Counted from the first letter of the stretch, positions 1-7,853 are shown. The stretch: 32,691 nt of DNA from Persephonella sp. (GCA_003978565.1 QNZC01000062.1:1-32691); one strand, 5' to 3'. The notes: generated by a model from the sequence alone, not told the origin. A program made the numbers and translations.

Positions 1-291
1 AAAGGGAAAAATATTAAAACAATTCTATCCTTTATGAGAGATAAAGATTTTCAAAAGATTTTAAAGATTGCCAAAAACTTCAGTGAAGAGGTTGTATTTG
101 TTGAAATGTCTTTTGATAGGGGAATGAAAACTGATGAGTTAAAAAAGCAATATCCAGATTTGAAATTTTTAAAGGATATTAATGAGATTAAAGAATTTAT
201 TCAAAATGAAAATGATAAAAACACAATCTTTCTTATAACAGGCTCATTATACTTTATAGGAGAAATTTTAGCTAAAGAAGGAATTGTATAG
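1..291 (+). CDS. folC: Folylpolyglutamate synthase/dihydrofolate synthase, C-terminal part
   Basis: The frame is open from base 1, so the 5' part lies outside the window; about 96 C-terminal residues are visible. They match the end of the Mur-ligase-like C-terminal domain of FolC: a segment reading SFMRDKDF, where the family has its 'dKD' motif, and a final FLITGSLYFIGE stretch, the family's typical 'GSLYLvGE' ending. FolC adds glutamate to (dihydro)folate in the cytoplasm. The first internal ATG (34) is not the gene start, because coding similarity begins before it. The last 24 bases overlap the 3' end of a convergent minus-strand gene. Identification rests on the C-terminal motifs only, so it is good but not certain. 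Confidence 0.8.
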   Translation, partial: KGKNIKTILSFMRDKDFQKILKIAKNFSEEVVFVEMSFDRGMKTDELKKQYPDLKFLKDINEIKEFIQNENDKNTIFLITGSLYFIGEILAKEGIV

Positions 292-585
292 TATATATAA
301 AGAACCCATTAATAAAAGTATTAAAAATATTCGCCATATTATTTTAAATGCAACACCAAAAATTTTAAGTATTATAGATAAAAGTATAAGAAATAGAATA
401 ATTACAACAATATCGCCTATTTCCCCAATCATTAAATTTGCTAAAGGTTCAGGCAAATGCTCTGCTATAAAATATTTTATATATATAAAAGTTTTCTCTA
501 TAAATGAAAGCTTTTCATCTGTTTTCTCTTCAATCTCCCTTAACTTTTCAATATCCAACTGGGCATATAAGACCTGTCTCCCCAT
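268..585 (-). CDS. Small membrane protein of unknown function
   Basis: About 105 residues. The N-terminal half is polar and charged (around IEKLREIEEKTDEKL), followed by a region able to form an amphipathic helix. The C-terminal half has two long hydrophobic stretches (around IGDIVVIILFLILLSII and IIWRIFLILLLMGSLYI), consistent with two membrane helices. I chose the ATG at 583-585 because AAAGGAG (593-599) lies 7 bases upstream; the ATG at 589-591 is too close to it and the longer version would swallow it. The gene lies downstream of speH on the same strand, with a hairpin between, and its 3' end overlaps folC by 24 bases. I do not recognise the family. It could be a chance ORF, but the strong ribosome binding site and clean membrane pattern favour a real gene. 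Confidence 0.5.
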   Translation of the reverse strand: MGRQVLYAQLDIEKLREIEEKTDEKLSFIEKTFIYIKYFIAEHLPEPLANLMIGEIGDIVVIILFLILLSIILKIFGVAFKIIWRIFLILLLMGSLYILYNSFFS

Positions 586-592
586 CCCCATA

Positions 593-625
593 CTCCTTTG
601 GGGGCACACCGCAGGAGGTAGCCCC
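593..625 (-). promoter_or_regulatory. Hairpin with possible pseudoknot onto a ribosome binding site
   Basis: On the minus strand GGGGC (625-621) pairs with GCCCC (605-601), with an inner ACC/GGT pairing. The loop holds CCTCCT (618-613), whose CTCCT is perfectly complementary to AGGAG (597-593) in the ribosome binding site of the following membrane-protein gene. The arrangement is that of an H-type pseudoknot able to block initiation. The pairings are seen directly; the regulatory role is inferred. Confidence 0.35.
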
Positions 626-668
626 GTTAAAAATTAGCCTAATTATAAATATATTGTGTAAAATTTAT

Positions 669-1073
669 TTATACAGTTTCCAGTTTAATCTTTTCTATAT
701 TTGTTTCAAGGTTAATATTTACTGGGACTACCCCTCTTTCTGCTACCTTTTCATCAACTCTCTTAGGCTTGAGAACTTTTAAAATATATTCCATAGCCTT
801 AAATGTTTTTTCTTTACCTCCGCAGGTGTAAACATCTATAGCCGCATAGCCATGTTCTGGCCAAGTGTGGATTGATATGTGAGATTCTTCAAGGAGAATT
901 ATCCCTGTTGCTCCGTGAGGATAAAACTGATGAAAATGAGATGATAATTTACTTAGATTTGCATACTTTACAGCGTTTTCTAAAAGCTCCTTAACATCTT
1001 CAACATTATCAATTTTGTCAAAATCAACTCCGTAAAGGTCCGCTAAGATATGCAGTCCGAGGGTTTTTTCCAT
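669..1073 (-). CDS. speH: S-adenosylmethionine decarboxylase proenzyme (SpeH/SpeD class 1b)
   Basis: A 134-residue proenzyme matching the small prokaryotic AdoMet decarboxylases (about 120-140 residues). It removes the carboxyl group of S-adenosylmethionine to give the aminopropyl donor for spermidine synthesis. The self-cleavage site is visible as Glu63-Ser64 within LLEESHISIHTWPEHG; Ser64 would become the pyruvoyl group. His69 and Cys84 (VYTCGG) are the expected processing and proton-donor residues. The start is supported by AAGGAGG (1081-1087) upstream of the ATG. No spermidine synthase gene is adjacent. The leader contains a hairpin and a possible overlapping short ORF, described separately. 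Confidence 0.95.
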   Translation of the reverse strand: MEKTLGLHILADLYGVDFDKIDNVEDVKELLENAVKYANLSKLSSHFHQFYPHGATGIILLEESHISIHTWPEHGYAAIDVYTCGGKEKTFKAMEYILKVLKPKRVDEKVAERGVVPVNINLETNIEKIKLETV

Positions 1074-1138
1074 TTTCTATCCTCCTTAAAAATTTTTATT
1101 TTTAAGCCTATAATTTTCCTAGGGCTACTGCCCTCCAT
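1043..1138 (-). other. Possible 31-codon upstream ORF overlapping the speH start
   Basis: An ATG at 1136-1138 lies 10 bases after a GGAGG (1149-1153) and opens 31 codons that end in TAG at 1043-1045, overlapping the speH start by 31 bases in another frame. The first codons also lie in the hairpin AGGGC-AGTA-GCCCT. It could couple or restrain translation of speH, but an ORF this short can arise by chance. Confidence 0.22.
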
Positions 1139-1348
1139 AACAGATTAACCTCCGAATACTTTAAAGGTTTTTTAAACATAGCAAATAATTATTATATCAT
1201 ATAAATTTTTTATAAAAAAATGATAATTTTCAAGGGTGTAAGTTCACTTTTCTAATTTTTACCTGCAACTTAAATTTTCTACTTTGATTTTATTGCAAGA
1301 TTGTAATATTATTTAATAATAATTAACTAAATTTTAGAAGGTGAAATA

Positions 1349-2290
1349 ATGAGTGAAGAGATAAAAAATAATGAAGAAAATAAAACTGAAGAGTTTAAAG
1401 CTGGATTTGTGGCATTAGCGGGAAAACCAAATGTTGGAAAATCAACTATTTTAAATAATATTCTAGGGACAAAACTATCTATAGTAAGTCCAAAACCCCA
1501 AACTACCAGAATGAGGATTTTAGGTGTCAAACATGATGACGATGCTCAAATAATATTTTTAGACACTCCCGGTGTCCAAAAGGGAAAAGATTTGTTAACC
1601 CAGTCTGTTATGGAAAGTGCAGTTGGAAGTCTAAATGAAGCTGATGTTATAGCATTTATAATAGATGATAGGGGATGGACTAAAGAGGATGAAGAGATTT
1701 TAGAAAATTATGTTAAACCTTTAAATAAACCTACTATACTGGTAATAAATAAAGTTGATAAAATCAAGGATAAAAGGCAATTACTACCACTTATAGATAA
1801 GGTTTCAAAAAAATACAACTTTGTTGAGATTATTCCAATGTCTGCCACCAAGGGAGATAATCTATTTGATTTTGTAGATACATTAAAAAAATATTTACCT
1901 GTTTCACCACCTCTCTATCCAAAGGAACAGATAACAGACTTACCTTTAAAGTTTTATATAGCTGAAATTATAAGGGAGAAGGTTTTTCATAATACATCTA
2001 AAGAAATTCCTTACTCTGTTGCAGTTGAGGTTGAGAGTATAGAGGAAGGAAAGTTTAATAAAAATCTACTTATTATTAGAGCTATCATATATGTGGAGAG
2101 GGAAAATCATAAGAAGATTGTAATAGGTAAGAAGGGGCAGATGTTAAAGAAAATAGGTAAACAGGCAAGGGAAGAGTTAGAGCATTTACTAGGTAAAAAG
2201 GTTCATTTAGAGTTATGGGTTAAAGTGAAACCTAGATGGAAGGAAGATTTAAGACTTTTAAGGGATTTAGGCTATCAAAATTTAAGTTAA
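1349..2290 (+). CDS. era: GTPase Era, ribosome assembly factor
   Basis: A 313-residue protein of normal Era length with a slightly long acidic N-terminus. It has an N-terminal GTPase domain and a C-terminal KH RNA-binding domain. The G1 loop GKPNVGKST is at residues 25-33, the switch/G2 region follows (SPKPQTTR), DTPG is at 72-75 and NKVD at 134-137. After the GTPase domain comes the Era-specific IREKVFHNTSKEIPYSV segment, then the KH motif around VIGKKGQMLKKIG. Era binds the 3' end of 16S rRNA during 30S maturation. The start has GAAGGTG (1337-1343) 5 bases upstream. It is divergent from speH and stands alone on its strand here. Confidence 0.97.
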   Translation: MSEEIKNNEENKTEEFKAGFVALAGKPNVGKSTILNNILGTKLSIVSPKPQTTRMRILGVKHDDDAQIIFLDTPGVQKGKDLLTQSVMESAVGSLNEADVIAFIIDDRGWTKEDEEILENYVKPLNKPTILVINKVDKIKDKRQLLPLIDKVSKKYNFVEIIPMSATKGDNLFDFVDTLKKYLPVSPPLYPKEQITDLPLKFYIAEIIREKVFHNTSKEIPYSVAVEVESIEEGKFNKNLLIIRAIIYVERENHKKIVIGKKGQMLKKIGKQAREELEHLLGKKVHLELWVKVKPRWKEDLRLLRDLGYQNLS

Positions 2291-2607
2291 AAATTTTTAA
2301 TTATTTGACTTTTTCCTTTTCTCCTATAGATTTTTATTTTTTATATTGTCGTTATAAGAAAAATCTTCTTTTTTTATCCTATATTTCTTTATAGCTTTAT
2401 CAAGAGTTTTTTATAGGGTGTTTAAAAAATCTGAAAATAAAAAATAACAAATATTTAAAAGTGTGTAAAATTTTAAAGAAAAATAAATTTACCGCTGTAA
2501 ATTAGCTTAAATTCGTTAGATTTCTATTTAATTTTTAAACACACTATTGCATGTTTTGATATATTTCAAAATAAATTACCATTATCCTAAAAATTTTACT
2601 TTTGCTA
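2291..2607. other. Gene-free AT-rich gap between convergent era and bioW
   Basis: No plausible gene is seen. Near the era end, GATTTTT and AAAAATC could form an AT-only hairpin followed by a T-rich run (about 2329-2375), a weak terminator candidate. Further on lies the inverted-repeat element described separately. Confidence 0.5.
2418..2544. repeat. Short element bounded by inverted repeats
   Basis: GTGTTTAAAAA at 2418-2428 is inverted as TTTTTAAACACAC at 2532-2544, bounding about 127 bases. Inside is a perfect 7-bp stem AATTTAC-CGCT-GTAAATT (about 2488-2505). A further copy of TTTTTAAACACAC in the second orientation occurs at 2616-2628, within the 3' end of bioW. The element could be a small non-autonomous mobile element or a folded RNA or terminator region. 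No target-site duplication was identified. Confidence 0.35.
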
Positions 2608-3360
2608 TTATATCTTTTTTAAACACACATCTTTTATAAGAATTGGATAATTTTCTAAATAGTTGTATAACTCATTTATATCTGTATCGTTTTTAACAAA
2701 GTAAATTCTTCCACCTTTTCTATTTCCCTTTTCCTTTAAAGGAAAAATTCTTATATACTCCTCTTTAGTTGCAATATAACCTGTGATATAGTCCCTATCA
2801 TCTGAAACACAGTATTCAGCCAAAATATTTTCGTTATAAAGGTTTTTTGTTGACAATGCCAAAGCGTCTAATGTTCTCTCTGTAAATCCTAAATCCAGTA
2901 GCCTTTTTAAAATATCTTCCCTATAGATAAAATCCACAGTTGTTGTCCTTACTCCCCTATACCTATCTAACTCTAACCTTTCCCCTCTCTGATTAACAAT
3001 CATTGCACCTCTCATATTTTCTCCATTAGGGGAAGCTCCAGAATGGATAAGAGCAATTAGATAACTTAATCTTTCTTTTTTAATACCTGTTATCTCTGAT
3101 AAATAATCAATTGCGAAACTATTTGCCTCTCTAAAATTACTAAACTTTAATTCTTTTATACATAAACTTTTCTTTAAGATAATTGGTTTTCTATCTAATT
3201 TTTCAATTTTTATAGATATGAAGTCTGCATTTTCCCTATTAACTTTCTTTAAAATATTTAAAACTGTTTTTTCTAGCTCTTTAATGCTGACTATTCTTTC
3301 AGCACCAGAAATATGTATATCCTCTCTTGAGGAACGGGCTTTTATTGAGAATAACTCCAT
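2608..3360 (-). CDS. bioW: 6-carboxyhexanoate-CoA ligase (pimeloyl-CoA synthetase)
   Basis: A 250-residue protein of the usual BioW length. BioW activates pimelate with ATP and CoA to pimeloyl-CoA, the first dedicated step of one biotin route. The N-terminus (SIKARSSREDIHISGAERI) carries the family's opening signature. A central GASPNGENMRGAMIVN segment and RYRGVRTTTVD are typical of the adenylate-forming core. No other biotin gene is nearby. It starts 4 bases after the stop of the upstream psiE-like gene and is probably co-transcribed with it and surE. The 3' end overlaps a copy of a short repeated motif. Confidence 0.92.
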   Translation of the reverse strand: MELFSIKARSSREDIHISGAERIVSIKELEKTVLNILKKVNRENADFISIKIEKLDRKPIILKKSLCIKELKFSNFREANSFAIDYLSEITGIKKERLSYLIALIHSGASPNGENMRGAMIVNQRGERLELDRYRGVRTTTVDFIYREDILKRLLDLGFTERTLDALALSTKNLYNENILAEYCVSDDRDYITGYIATKEEYIRIFPLKEKGNRKGGRIYFVKNDTDINELYNYLENYPILIKDVCLKKI

Positions 3361-3364
3361 CCCT

Positions 3365-3688
3365 TTAATGTTCTAATTTAGTTATGCTTTTTTCCTTCCT
3401 TACGATTAAATAATAAACAATTCCCAATGCTAATAGTATTCCTCCATAGGATAATAAAACTTTACTATCTTTAGGTGATAGAGAAACAATCAGTATCTTT
3501 CTTATAATAGCGGCAAGGGCTACACTTATAAATGCAGTAATAGGAAAGCTTCCACCTTGTAAATGTTTTATTTCCTCTCCCATAAGTTCAGCTACTGCCC
3601 ACAGAATTAATAGACTACCTAAAGTTTTTAATATCCCTTCCTCTATAGAAACACTTCCATTTATCTGTTCAAATGTTTCTATTATCAT
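3365..3688 (-). CDS. PsiE-like small membrane protein
   Basis: A 107-residue protein with three or four hydrophobic segments: about 22-38, 48-68 (with the conserved-looking FISVALAAIIRKILIV) and 80-96. The pattern of an E-rich 'GEEIKHL' before a helix carrying 'AIIRKI' matches the phosphate-starvation-inducible PsiE family of inner-membrane proteins, whose biochemical role is unknown. It starts 4 bases after the surE stop and ends 4 bases before bioW, so it is likely part of one operon. No phosphate-regulation site was recognised. The family call is moderate. Confidence 0.7.
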   Translation of the reverse strand: MIIETFEQINGSVSIEEGILKTLGSLLILWAVAELMGEEIKHLQGGSFPITAFISVALAAIIRKILIVSLSPKDSKVLLSYGGILLALGIVYYLIVRKEKSITKLEH

Positions 3689-3692
3689 AGCC

Positions 3693-4457
3693 TCAATTCC
3701 TAAAGTAATTTTTTAAAAATTCTATATACTCATAGGCTGTTAAATCTATTTTAATCGGAGTAATTGATATATATCCATCCTTTACAGCAGTGTAGTCTGA
3801 ATTTTCATCACATTGAGCAGACAAATTTTCCCTTCCACCTATCCAGTAGTATAGATAACCTGATGGAGATATATACTCTCTAACTTCCTCCTCATAAGCC
3901 CCTCTTCCCTGTTTAGTTATCTTTATTCCCTTTATTTTGTCTTTAGGAACTGTTGGTATAGTGATATTTAAAAATGTTTTTTCTGGTAAACCTTTTTCTA
4001 TTACAGTTTCTATAAGGGGCATACAGATTTTTGCAATCTCTTTAAAATATCTTACTCTTGAAGAAGATGGAGATATTGCTATGGAAGGGAAACCTAACAT
4101 AGTTCCCTCTCTAGCTCCTCCAACTGTTCCTGAGTAGAATATATCGTTTCCTAAATTTGGTCCTGTATTTATTCCAGAAACTAAAAGGTTTGGTTTTTTT
4201 TCTTTCAAAACTGCAAAGTATCCAAGATGGACACAGTCGGCAGGTGTTCCATCCTCTATATAGTAAAAATCTTCTTCTAATTTAACTATCCTTAAGGGTC
4301 TAGTAAATGTTAATGAATGGCTTGAACCTGACATATTTCTATCTGGAGCTACAGTTATAACTTTATAACCTTTTTCTTTTAACTCCTCTCTAATTGCCAA
4401 AAGTCCCTCTGACCTATAACCATCATCATTTACAAGTAAAATAGTTTTTTCTGACAT
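3693..4457 (-). CDS. surE: 5'/3'-nucleotidase SurE
   Basis: About 254 residues, the usual SurE length. It is a metal-dependent nucleoside monophosphate phosphatase of the cytoplasm. The signature ILLVNDDGY at the N-terminus supplies the paired metal-binding aspartates. [28 protein letters not shown] and the following GTVGGAREG region complete the active site. I chose the ATG at 4455-4457, which gives [14 protein letters not shown]; a TTG four codons upstream would only add MDFI and has no better ribosome binding site. It heads the surE/psiE-like/bioW run. Confidence 0.95.
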   Translation of the reverse strand: MSEKTILLVNDDGYRSEGLLAIREELKEKGYKVITVAPDRNMSGSSHSLTFTRPLRIVKLEEDFYYIEDGTPADCVHLGYFAVLKEKKPNLLVSGINTGPNLGNDIFYSGTVGGAREGTMLGFPSIAISPSSSRVRYFKEIAKICMPLIETVIEKGLPEKTFLNITIPTVPKDKIKGIKITKQGRGAYEEEVREYISPSGYLYYWIGGRENLSAQCDENSDYTAVKDGYISITPIKIDLTAYEYIEFLKNYFRN

Positions 4458-4612
4458 TATAAAATCCAACTTTTTTTTAGATTTAGACTTTAATTATAGC
4501 ACCAAACTTTTATCTTTAATTAAAGAAACTACAATGTAGTTGTTGAATTAGTTGTTTGAGATAAACAGTTTTAAATTAATCTATTAGCAATAAAAAATTT
4601 CCTTAAAATTTA

Positions 4613-4621
4613 TGTTATAAT
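4613..4621 (+). promoter_or_regulatory. Extended -10 promoter for slyD
   Basis: TGTTATAAT is a perfect extended -10 (TG-N-TATAAT). No good -35 hexamer is seen 16-18 bases upstream. The predicted transcript would start near 4628 and carry a leader of about 100 bases before slyD. The same nine bases occur before rpsO. Confidence 0.55.
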
Positions 4622-4644
4622 ATAAAAATTATACTTTTTAAAAG

Positions 4645-4700
4645 TTCCTTTAGTTTTCTTAAAAAATTCCAAGGAAGGCTAAAGGAATTTTTAAATTTTT
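4645..4700 (+). promoter_or_regulatory. Attenuator-like leader of slyD with competing hairpins
   Basis: TTCCTTTAG (4645-4653) pairs perfectly with CTAAAGGAA (4679-4687), and the stem is followed directly by a T-rich run, as in an intrinsic terminator. TTCCTT (4645-4650) can alternatively pair with AAGGAA (4671-4676), which would prevent the terminator stem. The structure lies between the predicted start and the slyD ribosome binding site. No ligand class is recognised. Confidence 0.45.
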
Positions 4701-4726
4701 TATAATTTTTGGAGGTAAATTTTACA

Positions 4727-5197
4727 ATGGCTAAAGTTGAAAAAAACAAAGTCGTTAAGTTTCATTACACACTTAAGGATAAGGAAACAGGAGAAATTCT
4801 AGATAGTAGTCAACACTATGGAGAACCTTTATCTGTTTTAATAGGTGCAAACAATATAATCCCCGGTCTAGAAAGACAGATGGAAGGAATGGAGGTTGGA
4901 GAAAAGAGAACTATAGAAGTGAAAGCTGAAGAGGCTTACGGAGCTAAAGATGAAAGCTTAATACAGAAAGCCCCTAGAGAGTATTTTCAAGGAATAGAAC
5001 TCCAAAAAGGTATGCCTTTACAAGCTCAAACACCAGATGGACAGATTATAAATTTAACTGTTGTAGATTTTGACGATAACGAGGTTACAGTTGATATGAA
5101 CCATCCTTTAGCAGGAAAAGATTTAGTTTTTGATGTTGAAATTGTTGATGTTAGAGATGCTACACTTGAAGAACTAGCACATGGTCATGCTCACTAA
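4727..5197 (+). CDS. slyD: FKBP-type peptidyl-prolyl isomerase, SlyD-like
   Basis: About 156 residues. An FKBP domain (HYTLKDKETGEILDSS; LIGANNIIPGLERQMEGM) is interrupted at roughly residues 70-120 by the insert-in-flap chaperone domain typical of SlyD, then FKBP resumes (HPLAGKDLVFDVEIVDV). It catalyses cis-trans isomerisation of prolyl bonds and assists folding in the cytoplasm. The C-terminus has only a short His-containing tail (HGHAH) rather than the long metal-binding tail of E. coli SlyD. The start is the ATG with GGAGGT (4711-4716) 10 bases upstream; a TTG at 4709 would contain that site. It is followed by a terminator-like hairpin. Confidence 0.92.
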   Translation: MAKVEKNKVVKFHYTLKDKETGEILDSSQHYGEPLSVLIGANNIIPGLERQMEGMEVGEKRTIEVKAEEAYGAKDESLIQKAPREYFQGIELQKGMPLQAQTPDGQIINLTVVDFDDNEVTVDMNHPLAGKDLVFDVEIVDVRDATLEELAHGHAH

Positions 5198-5207
5198 TTA
5201 ATCTATA

Positions 5208-5225
5208 AACTCCCTCTTGGGAGTT
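5208..5225 (+). terminator. Terminator-like hairpin after slyD
   Basis: AACTCCC-TCTT-GGGAGTT forms a perfect 7-bp stem with a 4-base loop, 11 bases after the slyD stop, followed by pyrimidine- and T-rich sequence. The T run is not continuous, so termination strength is uncertain. Confidence 0.6.
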
Positions 5226-5402
5226 CCTCTATATTTAAATTTTTCAAGTGCTTAATTTCTCTTAATCTCTAATATCAATTTTCAATTTTGCAAAATTAAA
5301 AATTTAAAAGTCTTTGAAAGGTATATATAGAAGAATTTAGTTAATGGCATTAATTTTGCTTCTGATAAATCTGGATTGAAGATAAACTTAGAGGAGCAAA
5401 AT

Positions 5403-6296
5403 ATGATTTGTTTTTTCCAAAGAACTATAAAAAGAGAAGTTGAAATAAATGGAATAGGTTTACATACAGGGGAAAAAACTAAAATAAAATTAATTCCTGC
5501 TGTTGAGAATACTGGAATTGTTTTTATTAAAGATAAAGTAGAAATTCCCGCTAAAGTTGATTTTGCAAAAAAATTTGATTTTTCCACAAGTTTAGAAAAA
5601 GATGGAGAAGTTATAAATACTATAGAACATCTCTTATCTGCTCTATACTTTACAGGTATTGATAATATCTATATAGAGATAGAAGGAAGTGAAATTCCAA
5701 TTTTAGACGGTAGTTCACATCAATTTATTGAGTATATAAAAAAGGCTGGAATACGAGGTTTAAAGGAAGAAAAGATTTATGCAGTTTTAGATAGAGAAAT
5801 TACAGTTAAAGATGGAGACAAGTATATATCTGGAAAACCCTCTGAAGAGGTAATCTTCACATATCACGCAGTTTATCAAAATAAAATAATTGGTGATAGA
5901 AAGTTTAGTTATATTCCAACTGAAAGGGAAAGTTTTAATACAGTGTCAAGGGCAAGAACATACTGTTTTATAGAGGAGGTTGAATATTTAAAAAAGTTAG
6001 GATTAGCAAAAGGTGGCTCTTTAGAGAATGCAGTTGTTTTTGATGGAGACAAGGTTTTAAATCCGGAAGGTTTAAGATATGAGGATGAACCTGTTAGACA
6101 TAAATTATTAGATTTGATAGGAGATTTATATCTTTTAGGTTTTCCTTTATGGGCTGAAGTTTATTCATACAAAGGTGGTCATAGATTAAATGCTGAATTT
6201 GTAAGAAAGCTAAAAGAAGAAAAAGCATTTGATTTATACTATGCCTCTGAGATTTTAGATAAAAATAAACTTTCTGAAAATTTAATGGTTAGATAG
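5403..6296 (+). CDS. lpxC: UDP-3-O-acyl-N-acetylglucosamine deacetylase
   Basis: About 297 residues, normal for LpxC. This zinc enzyme carries out the committed step of lipid A synthesis, so the organism makes lipopolysaccharide. The zinc ligands are visible: His76 in NTIEHLLSAL, and His233 and Asp237 in VRHKLLDLIGDL. The catalytic His260 is in KGGHRLN. The N-terminal QRTIKREVEINGIGLHTGE is the family opening. The start is the ATG preceded by GAGGAG (5391-5396); an upstream TTG at 5376 would include this site. The 14-base palindrome AATTTTGCAAAATT lies about 105 bases upstream. It converges with the acyl-CoA ligase. Confidence 0.96.
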   Translation: MICFFQRTIKREVEINGIGLHTGEKTKIKLIPAVENTGIVFIKDKVEIPAKVDFAKKFDFSTSLEKDGEVINTIEHLLSALYFTGIDNIYIEIEGSEIPILDGSSHQFIEYIKKAGIRGLKEEKIYAVLDREITVKDGDKYISGKPSEEVIFTYHAVYQNKIIGDRKFSYIPTERESFNTVSRARTYCFIEEVEYLKKLGLAKGGSLENAVVFDGDKVLNPEGLRYEDEPVRHKLLDLIGDLYLLGFPLWAEVYSYKGGHRLNAEFVRKLKEEKAFDLYYASEILDKNKLSENLMVR

Positions 6297-6305
6297 AAAT
6301 ATCTA
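6290..6305. terminator. AT-rich hairpin between convergent genes
   Basis: TAGATA-GAAA-TATCTA is a perfect 6-bp stem with a GAAA loop overlapping the stops of lpxC and the acyl-CoA ligase, followed by T-rich sequence on the plus strand. It may act as a two-way terminator, though an AT stem would be weak in a thermophile. Confidence 0.35.
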
Positions 6306-7853
6306 TATTTTAAAAATTCCCTTTTCTAACATCTCTTTTAACTTTCTTTTTAATATTTTACCTGTTGCATTTTTAGGAAAATCTTCCACTATGAAAATAT
6401 GTTTTGGAATTTTATAATCTGCAATTTTTCCCTTTAAAAATCTCTTTATTTCCTTTTCTCCAAAATCTTTAATACCTTCAACAAGCTTTACAAATGCTAC
6501 AGGTATCTCTCCATAGTTTTTATCCTTTTTTCCGATAACTGCTGAAATCTCTATATTTGGATGTTCATTTAATAACTCCTCTATATCCCTTGGATATATA
6601 TTTATACCCTTTGAAATAATTAAATCCTTCTTTCTGTCAACTATATACAGATACCCTTCCTCATCAAACTTTCCTAAATCTCCTGTAAATAACCAACCAT
6701 CTTTTATAACCCTATCTGTTTCTTTTTTATTTTTGTAATAACCTTTCATAACACAATTACCTTTTACAATAATCTCCCCTATTTCTCCGACAGGTAGCTC
6801 ATTAAAATTATCATCAACAATTTTTACAGTATAGTCAGGCAAAGGCTTTCCTACAGACATAGGTTTGGGTCTTTCAGGTGGATTTATTGACACTACAGGA
6901 GAGCATTCTGTAAGCCCATACCCTTCAATTAAAGGAGTTTTAGGAAACTGTTTTCTCATCCTGTTAAATGTCTCAACTGGTAGAGGTGAACCGCCACTAA
7001 CAAAAAATCTGATATTGTGGAAAAACTTAAAATACCAGGGTAGTTTAGCTTTAGAAAGAGCGTTGTAAACCTCTGGGACACCTAAAAATATACTTACTCT
7101 TTTTAAAAGTGTCTGCTTTAAAACATTTGAAAATGGAAAGACAGACCTTATTATCACAAAGGAAGCTCCAAGGTATATAGGTAATAGTATAGATGCTGTT
7201 AATGTAAATGTATGAAACATCGGCAGATAGACGATAAATCTGTCTTTATCTGAAACTTTTCCGAGAAATGCTATATTCTCAACATTAGATATTAAATTTC
7301 TGTAGGATAACATTACAGCTTTAGGAGTTCCTGTTGTTCCTGATGTATAAAGAAGAACAGCTGTATCATCAATGGAAATATTTTCTTCAAAATCTAAAAA
7401 TTCTTTAAATTTTAAACCTTCCTTTAAAGAGTGTTTGCTATCTATATCTTTCCAGATTATATACTGAAGAAAAGGTTTTTCTTGTATACTCTCTAATTTT
7501 TTTTTGAATTCCCTTTCTGTAATTAAGGCTTTAGCTTCACTGTGATTTAATATATGCTCTATTTCCTCTGATTTTAAAAATGTATTAATAGGAACTGGAA
7601 TAGCCCCTATCTTTTGGATTGCAAATAGAGATATAACAAAATCTGGTGAATTTTTTAATAAAATGGCAACTTTATCACCTTTTCCTATTCCTAAATTTAT
7701 GAGATAACCTCCTAAACTATCTGTATAATCTTTTAACTGTTTATAAGTTAGATTTCCCTCTTCTGAGAATATCACTTTTTTGTTTTTAAACTTAACTGCA
7801 TTTTCTTTTATTACAGAGTAAAAATTTTTGTGTAAAAATTTAGCTAAACTCAT
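6303..7853 (-). CDS. AMP-dependent acyl-CoA synthetase, long-chain fatty acid ligase type
   Basis: 516 residues, the usual length for the ANL superfamily. It activates a carboxylic acid with ATP to an acyl-adenylate and then to the CoA thioester. Motifs in order: the P-loop-like LLYTSGTTGTPKAV, the GYGLTECSPV adenine-binding segment, GWLFTGDLG, the hinge DRKKDLIISKG, and the C-terminal PKNATGKILKRKL with the catalytic lysine. These fit FadD-like long- or medium-chain ligases, but the substrate cannot be read from sequence. The start overlaps the mtaB stop by 4 bases (ATGA), with GAGGAAG just upstream, so the two are translationally coupled. Confidence 0.88.
   Translation of the reverse strand: MSLAKFLHKNFYSVIKENAVKFKNKKVIFSEEGNLTYKQLKDYTDSLGGYLINLGIGKGDKVAILLKNSPDFVISLFAIQKIGAIPVPINTFLKSEEIEHILNHSEAKALITEREFKKKLESIQEKPFLQYIIWKDIDSKHSLKEGLKFKEFLDFEENISIDDTAVLLYTSGTTGTPKAVMLSYRNLISNVENIAFLGKVSDKDRFIVYLPMFHTFTLTASILLPIYLGASFVIIRSVFPFSNVLKQTLLKRVSIFLGVPEVYNALSKAKLPWYFKFFHNIRFFVSGGSPLPVETFNRMRKQFPKTPLIEGYGLTECSPVVSINPPERPKPMSVGKPLPDYTVKIVDDNFNELPVGEIGEIIVKGNCVMKGYYKNKKETDRVIKDGWLFTGDLGKFDEEGYLYIVDRKKDLIISKGINIYPRDIEELLNEHPNIEISAVIGKKDKNYGEIPVAFVKLVEGIKDFGEKEIKRFLKGKIADYKIPKHIFIVEDFPKNATGKILKRKLKEMLEKGIFKI

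Noticed and set aside
284-782. Plus-strand ORFs of 117 and 92 residues
   Set aside because: They are opposite-strand shadows of the small membrane-protein gene and the end of speH, with no ribosome binding site or family pattern.
5284-5297. The AATTTTGCAAAATT palindrome as an operator for lpxC
   Set aside because: In sequence this AT-rich a 14-base palindrome is not rare, and no second copy or promoter overlap was found.
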